Below are positions 8,847 through 17,619 of a DNA stretch of 61,988 nt, piece after piece. The notes beneath the pieces were generated by a model. It was given only the letters and a program-made list of their open reading frames with translations, searched no databases and was not told where the DNA came from. Numbering within the stretch: the stretch's first letter is position 1; every line of letters begins with the position of its first letter. This DNA is from Acidisoma sp035492295 (GTDB taxonomy: Bacteria > Pseudomonadota > Alphaproteobacteria > Acetobacterales > Acetobacteraceae), in contig NZ_DATJJK010000158.1 of NCBI RefSeq assembly GCF_035492295.1, positions 1 to 61,988 of the forward strand, written 5' to 3'. The translations under genes and the position numbers were made by a program.

Positions 8847-9809
8847 CTACCGCAAGCGGCGCTGTCCGCCCGCAATGGTGATGACGGCGATGATGATCAG
8901 ACCGGTCATGACGTCCCGGAAGCCGGGGCCGAATCCGGCCGTATTGAGCAGCGTCACCACCATGAAGAGGAACAGCGACGCGCCCCAGATGCCGGGCAGG
9001 TTGGCCGCACCCCCGGCGACAGCCGTGCCGCCGATGACCACCACCGCGATCGAGCTGAGGAGATACTCGGCCCCCATGTCGAGCGACGAGCCACCCGTGA
9101 AGCCTGCAAGCAGCGCGCCGCAGAGGCCGCCGAAGGCCCCGCAGAGAAGGTAGGTGAGCAGCCGCACCCGCTCCACCTTCACGCCCGCGAGGCGGGCTGC
9201 GCGCATGTTCTGGCCCGTCGCCAGAACCGACCGGCCATAGATGGTCCGGTGCAGCAGAACGGCGCAGAGAAGGGTCAGAACCAGTGTCGCCAAAGCAAGC
9301 ACGGGAATGCCGCCAATCCGCATGACGGTGAACTGGGCGAAGGCCGGCGGCGGCGTGATCTGCAGTCCGCGGCCGTAGCTGATGCCGGCCGAGACCAGGA
9401 TGAAGCTCGCCGCGAGCGTCGCGATGATGGGCGGGATGCGGAGCAGGCGAATCAGGAGATAATTGAAGCCGCCGACTGCAAGGCCGACGATCACGGCCAT
9501 GGCCAGGCCGAGCAGGATGCGGTCGTCGGCTTCGCCCATCACCGTCATGGCGACGGCCCCGCTGAGGCCGATATTGGCCGGCAGCGAGAGGTCGATATTG
9601 CCAGGACCAAGGGTGATGACGAACATCTGGCCGATGCCGACGAGCACGGTGAAGACCGAGAAGGCGAGGGCGGCGGAGAGCATGCCACCCGCGCCCTGGC
9701 CGTGCGAGACGACGATAGCGAGGAGCCAGACGGCCAGCGCGCCGAGGAAGGACCACAGCCAGGGTCGGCCGCTCAGCCAGCGAAAATAGCTCATGCTGCG
9801 GCCGCTCAT
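8847..9809 (-). CDS. CUT2-type sugar ABC transporter permease (second)
   Basis: This is an RbsC-like inner-membrane permease of 320 aa with eight or more hydrophobic segments. It has the family's FVITLGPGNIDLS-type segment (seen as QMFVITLGPGNIDLSLPANI) and the cytoplasmic GQNMRAARLAGVKV loop that contacts the ATPase. The ATG overlaps the stop of the upstream permease as ATGA, so the two are translationally coupled. A longer in-frame extension upstream runs antisense to nothing recognisable and inside the other permease, so it was discarded. The two permeases probably form a heterodimer. The sugar is unknown. Confidence 0.9.
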   Translation of the reverse strand: MSGRSMSYFRWLSGRPWLWSFLGALAVWLLAIVVSHGQGAGGMLSAALAFSVFTVLVGIGQMFVITLGPGNIDLSLPANIGLSGAVAMTVMGEADDRILLGLAMAVIVGLAVGGFNYLLIRLLRIPPIIATLAASFILVSAGISYGRGLQITPPPAFAQFTVMRIGGIPVLALATLVLTLLCAVLLHRTIYGRSVLATGQNMRAARLAGVKVERVRLLTYLLCGAFGGLCGALLAGFTGGSSLDMGAEYLLSSIAVVVIGGTAVAGGAANLPGIWGASLFLFMVVTLLNTAGFGPGFRDVMTGLIIIAVITIAGGQRRLR

Positions 9810-10837
9810 CGATCGCCCCTGTTGATCAGCGCCCGTGCCGCCAGGATGAGGATGAGGATGATCCCCTGCGCCCCAACCTGCCATTCCTGCGGAATACGAA
9901 GGTTGGGCAAGGCCGCGATGTGGAAGAAATTGAGCGCGACCGCGGCCAGCTGCAGCGTCAGCGCGCCGATTACCGCGCCGATGGGCGAGACCCGGCCCCC
10001 CACGAATTCCGCGCCGCCCAGGATCGCGCCAGCAATGGACAGCAGCGTGTAGCCATTGGCCATATTGGCATCGGCCGAGGTCGAAACGCCGACCAGAGAG
10101 AGGCCCGCGAGCACGCCGAAGACTCCGGCGAAGGCATAGGCCGTCATCTTCGCACGCAGCAGGGACCATCCGGCCCGCTCGATCGCATTGGCGTTGCCGC
10201 CGACACCGCGCAGCGTGGTGCCGTAGGTCGTCCGCATCAGGCCGAAATGGACCACGCCCGCAATGACGATGGCGGCGACCACGGGGAAGGGCACCCAGGG
10301 TAGGCGCTGGCTGACAAAACCGTGCAGCCAGCCGGGGGCGGTGCCGCCTGGCGTCGGCCGGATCAGGATGGCGAGGCCAAGCCAGACGAAACTCATGCCG
10401 AGCGTCACCACGATCGAGGGCAGCCGGCGCAGATGGATCAGCGCGCCGAGCCCCGCATAGACCGCGATGGACCCGATCAGAATCGCGCAGCCCAGCAGCG
10501 GCTGGTTCGGCAGCCAGGTTGCCGTCACGCAGCCGGTGAAGCCCACGAAGGCACCGATGGAGAGATCCAGGTCATTGACGGTGATGACCATGAGCTGCGC
10601 GATGGTGGCGAGTGCCACCGGAATCGCGAGGTTCAGCATCAGCGTGAAGCCGAAATAGCTGATCGCTCTCGGGTTGAAGTTCGCGATCGCCAGAAGAACG
10701 AGGGCGAGGGAGATCGCCGGCAGCAGCGTCCTCAGCAAGCGGCTGGCCGAGAACCGGCGCGCCGTGGTCTTGGACGCCCCGCCGGAGACGGAGGAGCTGG
10801 CAGGCGTCACGTCACGCGGCCTCCTGGAAAGAGGCAT
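9806..10837 (-). CDS. CUT2-type sugar ABC transporter permease (first)
   Basis: This is an RbsC-like permease of 343 aa with a hydrophilic N-terminal tail of about 30 residues and multiple membrane segments. MVITVNDLDLSIGAFVGF is the conserved membrane segment of the family, and GVGGNANAIERAGW is the coupling loop. It lies downstream of the ATPase with a small coding overlap and upstream of the second permease with an ATGA overlap. Gene order (binding protein, ATPase, permease, permease) is that of a complete importer. Confidence 0.9.
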   Translation of the reverse strand: MPLSRRPRDVTPASSSVSGGASKTTARRFSASRLLRTLLPAISLALVLLAIANFNPRAISYFGFTLMLNLAIPVALATIAQLMVITVNDLDLSIGAFVGFTGCVTATWLPNQPLLGCAILIGSIAVYAGLGALIHLRRLPSIVVTLGMSFVWLGLAILIRPTPGGTAPGWLHGFVSQRLPWVPFPVVAAIVIAGVVHFGLMRTTYGTTLRGVGGNANAIERAGWSLLRAKMTAYAFAGVFGVLAGLSLVGVSTSADANMANGYTLLSIAGAILGGAEFVGGRVSPIGAVIGALTLQLAAVALNFFHIAALPNLRIPQEWQVGAQGIILILILAARALINRGDR

Positions 10838-12287
10838 GGATGAGTTGCTGTTCGGTCAGATCCGCTCGTTCGATCTCGGCGACGATCCGGCCGTGCCGGA
10901 AAACGTAGACATGGTCGCAGTTGCGCAATTCCTCGAGTTCGGTGGTGTACCACAGAAAGGTCCGGCCGCTGGCGGCCTCGCTGCGAATGAGATCGTAGAC
11001 ATCGAGCTTGGTGCCGATATCGACCCCGCGCATCGGGTCGTCCATCACCAGGATCCGGGCATCGGAACCGAGGGCGCGGGCAAAGAGCGCCTTCTGCTGG
11101 TTGCCGCCCGAGAGCGACAGGATGGGGTTGTCGAGGTTGGGTGTGCGGATGCCGATGCGCTGCTGCCAGTCGCGGGCCATCTCGGCTTCGCTGGCGGGAG
11201 AGAGCAGCAGGCTGCGCCGCAGCCGGGCGAGGGAACGGATGGTGATGTTCTCGGCGATCGACCAGAGGGGGAAGACCCCGTCCACCTGCCGGTCGCCGGC
11301 GACGAGGGCGACGCCCGCCATAGCCGAAACCCGGGCCGAGGCGTGGGCGCCTGCCTCCAGCACCTCCATCAGCAGGTCCGTCTGGCCGTGGCCGGAGAAG
11401 CCGGCGAGCCCGACGATTTCGCCCTCATGGGCCTGGAGTTCGATGCCGCCGTGCTGCGCCTTCGGCCGGGCCCGCACCATCAGCGGCGTCTGGCCGCGGG
11501 CATGGGTGCGGGTCGCCGGCGGCTCCTCGTCATCGAGTGCGCGGGCGCCGCCCATGGTCTCGACCAGGCGCGTGCGGTCGAAGGCCGTGGCCATGTCCTC
11601 CGCCACCACCCTGCCGTCCCGCATCACGACGATACGGTCGCAGGTATGGAGGATCTCGCCGAGAATATGGGAAATCAAAATCACACTGCCGCCGGTTGCG
11701 ACAAAGCGCCGGGTGAAGGCGAGGAGCTGCTCGGATGTTGCCGCATCAAGCGAGGAGGTCGGTTCGTCCAGGATCACCAGCTTGGGTGCTGCGTCCGAGA
11801 CGCTGAAGGCCCGCGCGATCTCCACCATCTGGCGGCGGCTGATGGAGAGATCGGCGACCAGGGTTTCCGTGCTCATCCCATGGCCGGGAAAGATCGCGTC
11901 GAGTTCGGCGCGGATCAGCCGCCCCGCGCGCCGTCGCCAGCCCGGCCCGCGGATCGAGGGATGCATGATCCGCGCATTCTCGGCGATCGTGAGATTGGGG
12001 CAGAGGGACAGTTCCTGGAAGACGCAACGGATGCCGAGCCGCTGCGCGGCGGCAATGGAGTAGCGGCTTCCGAGATCGAGACCGGTGACGGAGAGGTGGC
12101 CCTCGCTCGGCGCCACCGCCCCCGTCAGGATGTGCATAAGCGTAGACTTGCCGGCGCCGTTATGGCCGACGAGCCCGAGGGCTTCGCCTGCCGGGATCAC
12201 GAGATCGACGCCGCGCAGCGCCTGCACGGCGCCGAAGCGTTTGGTAACGCCGTTGAGCTCGATGAGCGACGCCGGTTGCTGCATCAT
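10812..12287 (-). CDS. Sugar ABC transporter ATP-binding protein, two fused ATPase domains (RbsA-like)
   Basis: Two nucleotide-binding domains lie in tandem. The first has a canonical Walker A (GHNGAGKST) and Walker B with LDEPTSSLD. The second has a degenerate Walker A (GFSGHGQTD), signature LSGGNQQK and Walker B MDDPMRGVD, with Asp where the catalytic Glu usually sits. That asymmetry is normal for RbsA/MglA-type proteins apart from the Asp. The start used is the first ATG after AGGAGG (about 10 nt spacing); a 20-residue upstream extension lacks a ribosome-binding site. It lies 25 bp after the binding-protein stop and overlaps the next permease, so one mRNA is likely. Confidence 0.92.
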   Translation of the reverse strand: MMQQPASLIELNGVTKRFGAVQALRGVDLVIPAGEALGLVGHNGAGKSTLMHILTGAVAPSEGHLSVTGLDLGSRYSIAAAQRLGIRCVFQELSLCPNLTIAENARIMHPSIRGPGWRRRAGRLIRAELDAIFPGHGMSTETLVADLSISRRQMVEIARAFSVSDAAPKLVILDEPTSSLDAATSEQLLAFTRRFVATGGSVILISHILGEILHTCDRIVVMRDGRVVAEDMATAFDRTRLVETMGGARALDDEEPPATRTHARGQTPLMVRARPKAQHGGIELQAHEGEIVGLAGFSGHGQTDLLMEVLEAGAHASARVSAMAGVALVAGDRQVDGVFPLWSIAENITIRSLARLRRSLLLSPASEAEMARDWQQRIGIRTPNLDNPILSLSGGNQQKALFARALGSDARILVMDDPMRGVDIGTKLDVYDLIRSEAASGRTFLWYTTELEELRNCDHVYVFRHGRIVAEIERADLTEQQLIHASFQEAA

Positions 12288-12312
12288 CCCTGGCCGGTCC
12301 TCCTCGCGGATG

Positions 12313-13329
12313 CTACTTGGAGCTCGCCGCGATCGCCTTGATCGCATCGGCCTGGCTATACTCGGTATTGTAGACGCCGCCGACCGGGGCTGCCTTCAGC
12401 GCATCGTTCAGCTGGGACTGGTCAACGGTCAGGGCGGGGAAGGTGATGTCGTGCGGCACCTTCTTGCCGTCCAGGATCTGCTGCGCGACCCAGAAGGCGA
12501 GGGTAACGCCACCCGGCGCGATGGAGGCGGACCAGGTCTGGTAGCCGTTCTTCTCGTATTCCTTCTTCCACCAGGCGAGCTCGTCCTGGCGGTTGCCCAT
12601 GATGATGATAGGCACCTTGCGGCCACCGGCGGTGAAGGCCTGCGCCGCACCATAGCCGTCCCCACCCTGGTCGACGACGGCGGCGATCTCAGGCAGCGAG
12701 GGCAGGACGGTCGCGACGGCCTTCTGGGCCGTCGCCTCGTCCCAGTTGCCGGTGACGGAGCTGACAATCTTGAAATTGGGATGGGCCTTCACGCCCTCCT
12801 CGATCCCCTGGTGGATGAGATTGTCGATCGAGGTTCCGGCGAGGCCGCGAATCTCGAGCAGATTGCCGCCCTGGGGCAGCCGCTTGGCGAGATAATCGAC
12901 CTGGGCGCGGCCCATGCCGACATAGTCGATGCCGACGCGATAGGCGCAGGGCGCGCTCACCGTGCCGTCGAAGGAGACGACGGTGATGCCGGCGTCGCAG
13001 GCGGCTTGCACGGCGCCATTCAGCGCCTCCGGCGAGGCCGCGTCGATGACGATCGCATTATAGCCCTGCAGGATCAGGTTCTGTAGCTGGGCTGCCTGGG
13101 TCGGCACTTCCTTGTCAGCCGTCGTGAAAGCGTCGGCCGCGGCCACGACGTGGTCCGCGACCGCCGCCTTGGTGACCTTGGCCCAACTCTGCAACATGGC
13201 TTGGCGCCAGGAATTGCCGGCATAGTTGTTGGAGAGGGCGATGCGATCGCTGGCGGTGGCGGCAAAGGCCGAACTGGCCACGAATGAGACGGCACATGTC
13301 ATGGCCGTCGCGAGAAGCGCTTTCTTCAC
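12313..13329 (-). CDS. Periplasmic sugar-binding protein of the ABC importer
   Basis: A classic signal peptide (Lys-Lys start, cleavage after SSAFA) precedes a Peripl_BP_4-type fold of 338 aa similar to RbsB/XylF: repeated alpha/beta lobes with NAIVIDAASPEAL and ITVVSFDGTV in the hinge regions. It is the first gene of the importer operon, with a GTG start after GGGGAAGAAG. High expression of the first gene is usual for this arrangement. Specificity (pentose, inositol or other) cannot be read from the sequence; no sugar kinase or isomerase is nearby to guide it. Confidence 0.88.
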   Translation of the reverse strand: MKKALLATAMTCAVSFVASSAFAATASDRIALSNNYAGNSWRQAMLQSWAKVTKAAVADHVVAAADAFTTADKEVPTQAAQLQNLILQGYNAIVIDAASPEALNGAVQAACDAGITVVSFDGTVSAPCAYRVGIDYVGMGRAQVDYLAKRLPQGGNLLEIRGLAGTSIDNLIHQGIEEGVKAHPNFKIVSSVTGNWDEATAQKAVATVLPSLPEIAAVVDQGGDGYGAAQAFTAGGRKVPIIIMGNRQDELAWWKKEYEKNGYQTWSASIAPGGVTLAFWVAQQILDGKKVPHDITFPALTVDQSQLNDALKAAPVGGVYNTEYSQADAIKAIAASSK

Positions 13330-13599
13330 GGTCTTCTTCCCCTTTTGCCCTGCTGGGCTTGTTCTTGGGCCGGCTTCGCCGATCCCGATCTTGGCGGTGG
13401 ACGTCGTTTAATCTGAACATTGTCAGTGGCGCGGCACTGGCTGTCAACCATACCCGAAAGACGTGTTGGGAGAAGGGCGGGCCACGCGGTAGCCGCGATC
13501 GCACAGGCCGCCAAAGCGAGTGATTCCGTGGATCGGCTGTCCTCCCGGGGGGCTACGGCCTGATGTCCTGTCTCGCGTCACCCGACCCACCGCAGGGCT

Positions 13600-14127
13600 T
13601 CAGGTCTGGACAGTCTCACCGCTGTCATCGTTGCGTAACGGCTGGGTCTGCAAAAGCGCCGTCTGCAGCTTGTCCACCATCTCCGTCAACTTGGCGACCT
13701 CGGATTCCCGCATCTGGTCGATCTTCTGATGCAGAAGCTCGATCTCCAGCTCCGCCTTGAGATTGACGTCGTAATCATTCTTGGCCGCAATCCGGTCCAG
13801 TTCCGACTGGCGGTTCTGGCTCATCATGATGATCGGCGCGGTATAGGCGGCCTGGAAGGACAGCACCAGATTAAGCAGGATGAACGGATAGGGGTCCCAG
13901 TGCTTTATCCAGGCGATCGTATTGGCCATCATCCACAGGATGAGCAGACAGCTCTGAACGATGATAAACGGCCATGAGCCGACGAGCGCGGTGACCGCGT
14001 CCGAGACCTTCGCGCCCATGCTTCGCGGGCCCTCGTGGTCCAGCGGTTTCGGACGGCGTGCCTGCGCGCGCAGCTTCGCCAGCAGCCGAAGTTCTTCGTC
14101 GCCCAATCTGTGGTGGAATCCGAACAT
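13600..14127 (-). CDS. DUF1003 family inner-membrane protein
   Basis: The protein is 175 aa with two closely spaced membrane segments around residues 50-95. The DUF1003 core is clear: GSWPFIIVQ, then WDPYPFILLNLVLSFQAA and IMMSQNRQ. A charged C-terminal coiled-coil-like helix with several Gln/Leu heptads follows. AAAGGAG precedes the ATG. The molecular function of the family is not established. It is oriented toward the sugar importer but 270 bp from it, so it is probably a separate unit. Its neighbours on the other side are stress-type genes. Confidence 0.88.
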   Translation of the reverse strand: MFGFHHRLGDEELRLLAKLRAQARRPKPLDHEGPRSMGAKVSDAVTALVGSWPFIIVQSCLLILWMMANTIAWIKHWDPYPFILLNLVLSFQAAYTAPIIMMSQNRQSELDRIAAKNDYDVNLKAELEIELLHQKIDQMRESEVAKLTEMVDKLQTALLQTQPLRNDDSGETVQT

Positions 14128-14319
14128 GGTAGAGGAAACTCCTTTGCGGGTTCACTCTAGCCTGCGCCCGGGGGCGCCACTATGCCCCGAGAGCGCCCCC
14201 CTTGAGCATCGACCCCCGGATCCCGACATCTGTATGACGGCCGCGGCATCGCGGCAGCGCGAGCGGGGCCGCACTGCAGGCTGCGCCAATTGCGCAGCCG
14301 GACGAGAAGGAGACCAAGC

Positions 14320-14886
14320 ATGGATCGGCCGCTGGACATCGCTTTTCATAACATGCAGTCCTCATCATCCCTCGAGGCCGAGATTCGCCGCCAGGCTGAG
14401 CGGCTCGACAGGCGTTCGCGACGGCTCATCGGCTGCCGCGTCTCGGTCGAGGCGTTGCATCAGCAGCATAGGAGGGGGAATGTCGTGGACGTGCACATCA
14501 CTCTGTCCGTGCCCGGGCGGGATCTTGTGGTCTCGCGGGAGCCGCACAAGGCCCGACAGCACCACGCCCATCCCAGCGCCTACAGTTCGGTGCGCGATGC
14601 CTTTCGGGCGGCCGAACGGCGGCTTGATGCCTGGAAGGCGCAATTGACGGAGGATACGACCAAGCCGACCGGCTCGGCCTTGACCGGCGAAGTGATGCTC
14701 ATCGAACCCGGCGCCGATCATGGCTTCCTGCTAACCAGCCGCGGGTCCCAGCTCTATTTTCACCAGGACAGCGTGACCAATGCGAGCCTCGCGGATCTGC
14801 GGGAGGGGATGGTGGTGCATTATGTCGAAGAGGAGGGAGAGTCGGGACCCGTCGCCGGGAAGGTGCGCGTCGCTCCCAGACCATGA
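14320..14886 (+). CDS. HPF/RaiA ribosome-hibernation domain fused to a cold-shock-like domain
   Basis: Residues 1-110 match the S30EA/HPF ribosome-associated fold (IAFHNMQSS, then a conserved DVHITLSVPGRDLVV strand). Residues about 120-188 look like a CspA-type domain: GEVMLIEPGADHGFLLT resembles RNP1 and LYFHQDSV resembles RNP2, ending with GPVAGKVRV. AGAAGGAGA is 6-8 nt before the ATG; an upstream in-frame ATG has no such site. The expected role is binding the 30S decoding centre to store idle ribosomes, with the second domain giving RNA contact. It is divergent from the DUF1003 gene. Confident for the first domain, good for the second. Confidence 0.85.
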   Translation: MDRPLDIAFHNMQSSSSLEAEIRRQAERLDRRSRRLIGCRVSVEALHQQHRRGNVVDVHITLSVPGRDLVVSREPHKARQHHAHPSAYSSVRDAFRAAERRLDAWKAQLTEDTTKPTGSALTGEVMLIEPGADHGFLLTSRGSQLYFHQDSVTNASLADLREGMVVHYVEEEGESGPVAGKVRVAPRP

Positions 14887-14937
14887 TCCGGCGAGCATAG
14901 TCGGCGGATCCTCCGGGCCCCCCTGACGCCGCTCGGA

Positions 14938-15099
14938 TCAGCTAAGTTCGATCCAAAGGACGGCCGCCAGAAAGGGAATCCAGACGACGCAAAAGGAAAG
15001 CGCCCAGGAAAGGGCCTCCGCGAGGGCTGGGCGATGGGCCGGCGTCCCGTCGCCCGGTCCCTTGCGCGGTTTCTCGAACCCGGTTCCATCGAACGGCAT
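14938..15099 (-). CDS. Small membrane protein, hypothetical
   Basis: The ORF codes for 53 aa with a charged, Gly/Pro-rich first half (GFEKPRKGPGDG) and a C-terminal membrane-spanning stretch (LSFCVVWIPFLAAVLW). AGAGGGG lies 8 nt before the ATG. I recognise no family. The polar-then-hydrophobic design and good ribosome-binding site support it as real; there is no support from operon context. Confidence 0.45.
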   Translation of the reverse strand: MPFDGTGFEKPRKGPGDGTPAHRPALAEALSWALSFCVVWIPFLAAVLWIELS

Positions 15100-15280
15100 C
15101 GCGCATCCCCTCTCTGCCACGGGCCCGAAGGCCGACGCGGAGATGGACAAGGGGTGCGCCGGATTCAACGTCCAGAGCAGCCAATGGGGAGGTTATCGCA
15201 TGGTTTTGAGCGGCCTCCCGCGTCCGCCCCGCCCGCCCCGGGCAGCGCGGTGCCAACCCTGTCGCTTGGCCGAGCGGCCT

Positions 15281-15484
15281 TTAGGCGTGGGTTTGGCGAC
15301 GCTCCTTGGCCGCGGCGCTGCGGCGCAGGTCGCAGATCACCGCATGGACCTGTTCCCAATGGTTTTGCATGCGCGGATCGTCGTGCTGGGCGAGCGTCGC
15401 ACGTTCGGCAGCAACCGCCTGGGCCTGAAGGCCGAACCGTTCGATCATCTGGCGTGCCGTGATAATGCTGGATTGGATGGCCAT
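15281..15484 (-). CDS. Small soluble hypothetical protein
   Basis: The product is 67 aa, predicted mostly helical, with an Ala-rich amphipathic centre (ARQMIERFGLQAQAVAAER) and a basic C-terminus (AAAKERRQTHA). GGGAGGGG sits 3-5 nt before the chosen ATG. A 32-codon in-frame extension upstream lacks a site and was dropped. No domain recognised. It lies in the stress-related stretch between the HPF fusion and kaiC. Confidence 0.6.
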   Translation of the reverse strand: MAIQSSIITARQMIERFGLQAQAVAAERATLAQHDDPRMQNHWEQVHAVICDLRRSAAAKERRQTHA

Positions 15485-15915
15485 GCGCCCCTCCCGTTTT
15501 TTATGGTTCGAAGAGAGTAACGCCCGTTTTGATCGCGGGGCTAGGGGACCGAATTCATAGGTGGCCGGACTGTCCCTCATGCGATCGGCGTAGACGCCGC
15601 TGGCGCTTCAGGATCCGGCGATTTGCTCGCCAAAGCGTGAGCGAAAAATCCGATGTGAATCCGCTGTCATTTTTAGCAGGATGCAATACACGGAACGAGG
15701 GCGATGAAGGCGCGGGGCCATCATCGGCCCATGGAGTGAGGTAGGACGGTTGGTGCCGAAGCCTGTTCGAGGGGCTGCCCGCAGACGGGCGTGCTGTTGT
15801 GCACTGAGACCCCTCCTGCCGATGGCGCCCAGAACGGCGGCCTCGCCTCTTTCCCTCGCGTTACCCCGCATCATCACGGCCTCGCACGATCTGGCACGAG
15901 AGGACATCGCCATCC
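15485..15915. other. 431-bp spacer upstream of kaiC
   Basis: No ORF here is supported. It must hold the kaiC operon promoter and the promoter of the small minus-strand gene. I see no convincing sigma-70 or EcfG-type (GGAAC-N16/17-CGTT) promoter. A small hairpin (GCCCG, loop CAGA, CGGGC) lies at 15777-15790. Confidence 0.5.
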
Positions 15916-17619
15916 ATGCTTTCTAGCTTGAGCGACGCGGCAGAGAGCACCGCTGGTCTCGCCAAGACCCCGACCGGCATCTCGGGCTTCGACGACATTA
16001 CCCTGGGTGGTGTTCCCACCGGCCGGCCGACGCTTGTCTGCGGTGCGGCAGGCTGCGGCAAGACGCTCTTCGCCACCACTTTCCTCGTCCGCGGCGCGAC
16101 GCAATTCGACGAGCCGGGTGTCTTCATGAGTTTCGAGGAGCGGGCCGAGGATCTGGCCGCCAACGTCGCGTCCCTCGGCTACGATCTCGAAGGACTGGTG
16201 GCGAAGGGCAGGCTCGCGATCGACCATGTCCGTTTCGACCCAAGCGAGATCGAGGAGAACGGGGAATACGATCTCGAAGGCCTCTTCCTCCGGCTCGGTT
16301 TCGCGGTCGACAGCGTCGGCGCCAAGCGGGTCGTGCTGGATACGATCGAGACGCTGTTCTCCGGCTTCACCGATGAGGCTCTCCTGCGCGCCGAACTCCG
16401 CAGGCTTTTCGGCTGGATCAAGGATCGGGGCCTGACCGCCATCATTACCGGCGAGCGGGGAGACGGCCAGCTGACCCGTCAGGGGCTCGAGGAATACGTT
16501 TCTGACTGTGTGATCCTATTGGACAATCGGGTTGTTGACCAGATCACGACCCGGCGTCTTCGGGTCGTGAAGTATCGCGGCTCCGCCCACGGCACCAACG
16601 AATATCCCTTTCTGATCGATACCGGTGGCATCAGCGTGTTGCCCGTCACCTCTTCGGGCCTGCATCGCCCCGCCTCGCACGAGGTTGTCTCCACGGGCAT
16701 CGACGGGCTTGACGCGATGCTCGGCCGGAGCGGCTTCTATCGCGGCTCCAGCATCCTCCTCTCGGGCGTGGCCGGCACCGGGAAAACCACGTTCGCCGGC
16801 CATTTTGCCAATGCCGCCTGTGCCCGGGGCGAACGTTGCCTATTCTTCGCCTTCGAGGAAAGTGCAGATGAAATCTGCCGAAACGCGAAGTCCGTCGGAT
16901 TGGATCTGCAGCATTGGGTCGATGCCCGTCTCCTCCGGTTCGAGGCATCTCGGCCCAGCCTCTTCGGTCTTGAGATGCATCTCGCCCGCATGAACCGGGA
17001 CCTTGAGGCCTTCGCACCTGACGTCGTCGTCATCGATCCGATCTCGGCCTTCCGCGGCCCTGACGTCGAGGTGCACGCGACCCTGCTTCGGATGATCGAT
17101 CTTCTCAAGAGCCGCGGCACGCTCGGTCTCTTTACCAGCCTGCGCAACGATGGCGGGCTCGCCGAATATGCGGATATGGGGCTTTCCTCGCTGATGGACG
17201 CCTGGATCAAGCTCGATAATGATGAAGCAAATGGCGAGATCAACCGCACGCTCTATGTCATCAAGGCGCGGGGCATGAGCCATTCCAACCAGGTACGGGA
17301 ATACAATATCACCGGCCACGGCATCACCCTGATCGAGCCCTATATCGGGCCGGAAGGAGTGCTGACGGGAACGGCACGCTTCACCCAGATCGCGCGCGAG
17401 CAGGCGAGCCTGCTGCGCCGTCACCAGGAGGCCGAGCAGCGCCGGCGCGAAGTCACCCGCCGGCGCTCGGTGCTCGAGCGGCAGATCAACGATCTCCGTG
17501 CAGCGCTCAAGGACGAGGAGCATGAGGAGAGTATCCTGCTTGCCGAACTCGAATCGCGTGAGGTCGAGTTGCTGAAAGACCGCGAGGTTCTCGCGGCGAT
17601 GCGGGGGGCTGCAGAATGA
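15916..17619 (+). CDS. kaiC: KaiC circadian-clock-like double ATPase/kinase
   Basis: Two RecA-like KaiC domains are present. CI has Walker A GAAGCGKT (43-50) and catalytic Glu pair 74-75 (SFEERAED). CII has Walker A GVAGTGKT (284-291) and Glu pair 314-315 (AFEESADE). The position aligning with the autophosphorylation pair of cyanobacterial KaiC (Ser431/Thr432) reads Ser424-Ser425 (MGLSSLMDAW); this is my by-eye alignment. An unusual C-terminal coiled coil (about 495-560) replaces the short cyanobacterial tail. It heads an operon with kaiB (ATGA overlap) and a hybrid kinase. No kaiA is present. Such KaiBC sets act as hourglass timers or stress regulators in other alphaproteobacteria. Confidence 0.93.
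   Translation: MLSSLSDAAESTAGLAKTPTGISGFDDITLGGVPTGRPTLVCGAAGCGKTLFATTFLVRGATQFDEPGVFMSFEERAEDLAANVASLGYDLEGLVAKGRLAIDHVRFDPSEIEENGEYDLEGLFLRLGFAVDSVGAKRVVLDTIETLFSGFTDEALLRAELRRLFGWIKDRGLTAIITGERGDGQLTRQGLEEYVSDCVILLDNRVVDQITTRRLRVVKYRGSAHGTNEYPFLIDTGGISVLPVTSSGLHRPASHEVVSTGIDGLDAMLGRSGFYRGSSILLSGVAGTGKTTFAGHFANAACARGERCLFFAFEESADEICRNAKSVGLDLQHWVDARLLRFEASRPSLFGLEMHLARMNRDLEAFAPDVVVIDPISAFRGPDVEVHATLLRMIDLLKSRGTLGLFTSLRNDGGLAEYADMGLSSLMDAWIKLDNDEANGEINRTLYVIKARGMSHSNQVREYNITGHGITLIEPYIGPEGVLTGTARFTQIAREQASLLRRHQEAEQRRREVTRRRSVLERQINDLRAALKDEEHEESILLAELESREVELLKDREVLAAMRGAAE

Noticed and set aside
9810..10169. 120-codon N-terminal extension of the second sugar permease
   Set aside because: It lies wholly inside the first permease in another frame, has Arg/Gly/His-rich text, and the ATGA-coupled ATG gives a normal-length permease.
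10674..12341. 555-codon plus-strand ORF opposite the sugar ABC ATPase
   Set aside because: It mirrors a clear RbsA-type gene on the other strand; its composition is low-complexity Arg/Gly/Ala/Asp text typical of antisense frames in GC-rich DNA.
15608..15913. 101-codon minus-strand ORF upstream of kaiC
   Set aside because: Met/Arg/Ser-rich text without domain or ribosome site; probably chance frame in the promoter region.
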